DNA from: JAAEQG01 sp023133475
GTDB lineage: Bacteria; Planctomycetota; Phycisphaerae; UBA1845
Assembly: GCA_030631415.1 (NCBI GenBank)
Contig: DAOVLE010000119.1
Coordinates: forward strand, 1 to 15,184
Length of the DNA stretch: 15,184 nucleotides
Direction of reading: 5' to 3'
Shown here: positions 15,161 to 15,184 of the stretch, one piece after another
Numbering within the stretch: the stretch's first letter is position 1
How the letters are laid out: each line of letters opens with the position of its first letter
The notes under the pieces: generated by a model
Database searches by the model: none
What the model was told of the DNA's origin: nothing
What the model saw: the letters and a program-made list of their open reading frames with translations, nothing else
Made by a program: the position numbers and the translations under genes

Positions 15161-15184
15161 AATACTGACGCGATTCGTGTTCCC

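Noticed and set aside
13951..15168. 405-residue frame on the + strand
   Set aside because: It is antisense to fumarase alpha and starts and ends in repeat DNA (CRVGGASRSEAQPT, RRVAHRFSGG), translations of elements B and C.

Overview
The window reads as a high-GC chromosomal segment from a member of the Planctomycetota, possibly a Phycisphaerae-like lineage; this is an inference. It rests on a secreted protein mixing thrombospondin type 3 repeats, 'NSNGIPDxC' motifs, a cohesin-like fold and dockerin-like EF loops; a PEP-CTERM protein; an ECF sigma factor with a C-terminal zinc-finger-like tail; and several families of short palindromic repeats. No rRNA, tRNA, CRISPR array, transposase or phage gene was recognised.

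Layout. Two genes run on the + strand: the 3' part of a large Ca-binding secreted protein (1-2742, cut by the window edge) and a membrane-anchored endonuclease/exonuclease/phosphatase-family enzyme (2948-4018). The other eleven genes run on the - strand. In order of transcription they are fumarase alpha and beta (14991-13316), a PLP trans-sulfuration enzyme (13235-12045), purQ (11898-11128), a branched-chain aminotransferase (10891-9860), a lipoprotein (9619-9104) with an ECF sigma factor behind it (9065-8181), a PA0069-type radical SAM protein (7652-6615), fdhD overlapping a MobB-like P-loop gene (6524-5057), and a PEP-CTERM protein (4782-4114). The metabolic genes are housekeeping in character and do not form one pathway. 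fdhD and the P-loop gene overlap by 8 bp and probably both serve molybdenum-cofactor/formate dehydrogenase maturation.

The notable feature is the spaces between genes. They are filled with REP/BIME-like elements: a 71-bp element A (four full copies plus half copies), a 41-bp element B (six copies), a TCCAAAG heptamer element (three copies, two of them joined to B and flanking purQ in inverted orientation), and smaller hairpin families. A, B and one single-copy hairpin carry the tetranucleotide GTAG at their foot, the hallmark of REP sequences moved by RAYT (TnpA-REP) transposases in other bacteria. The elements end at gene boundaries. Three genes use the TAG inside an element's GTAG as their stop codon, several more stop a few bases from one, and one copy sits in frame inside a coding region. 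Candidate promoters lie just inside the elements. No RAYT gene is in the window, so mobilisation in trans is an inference.
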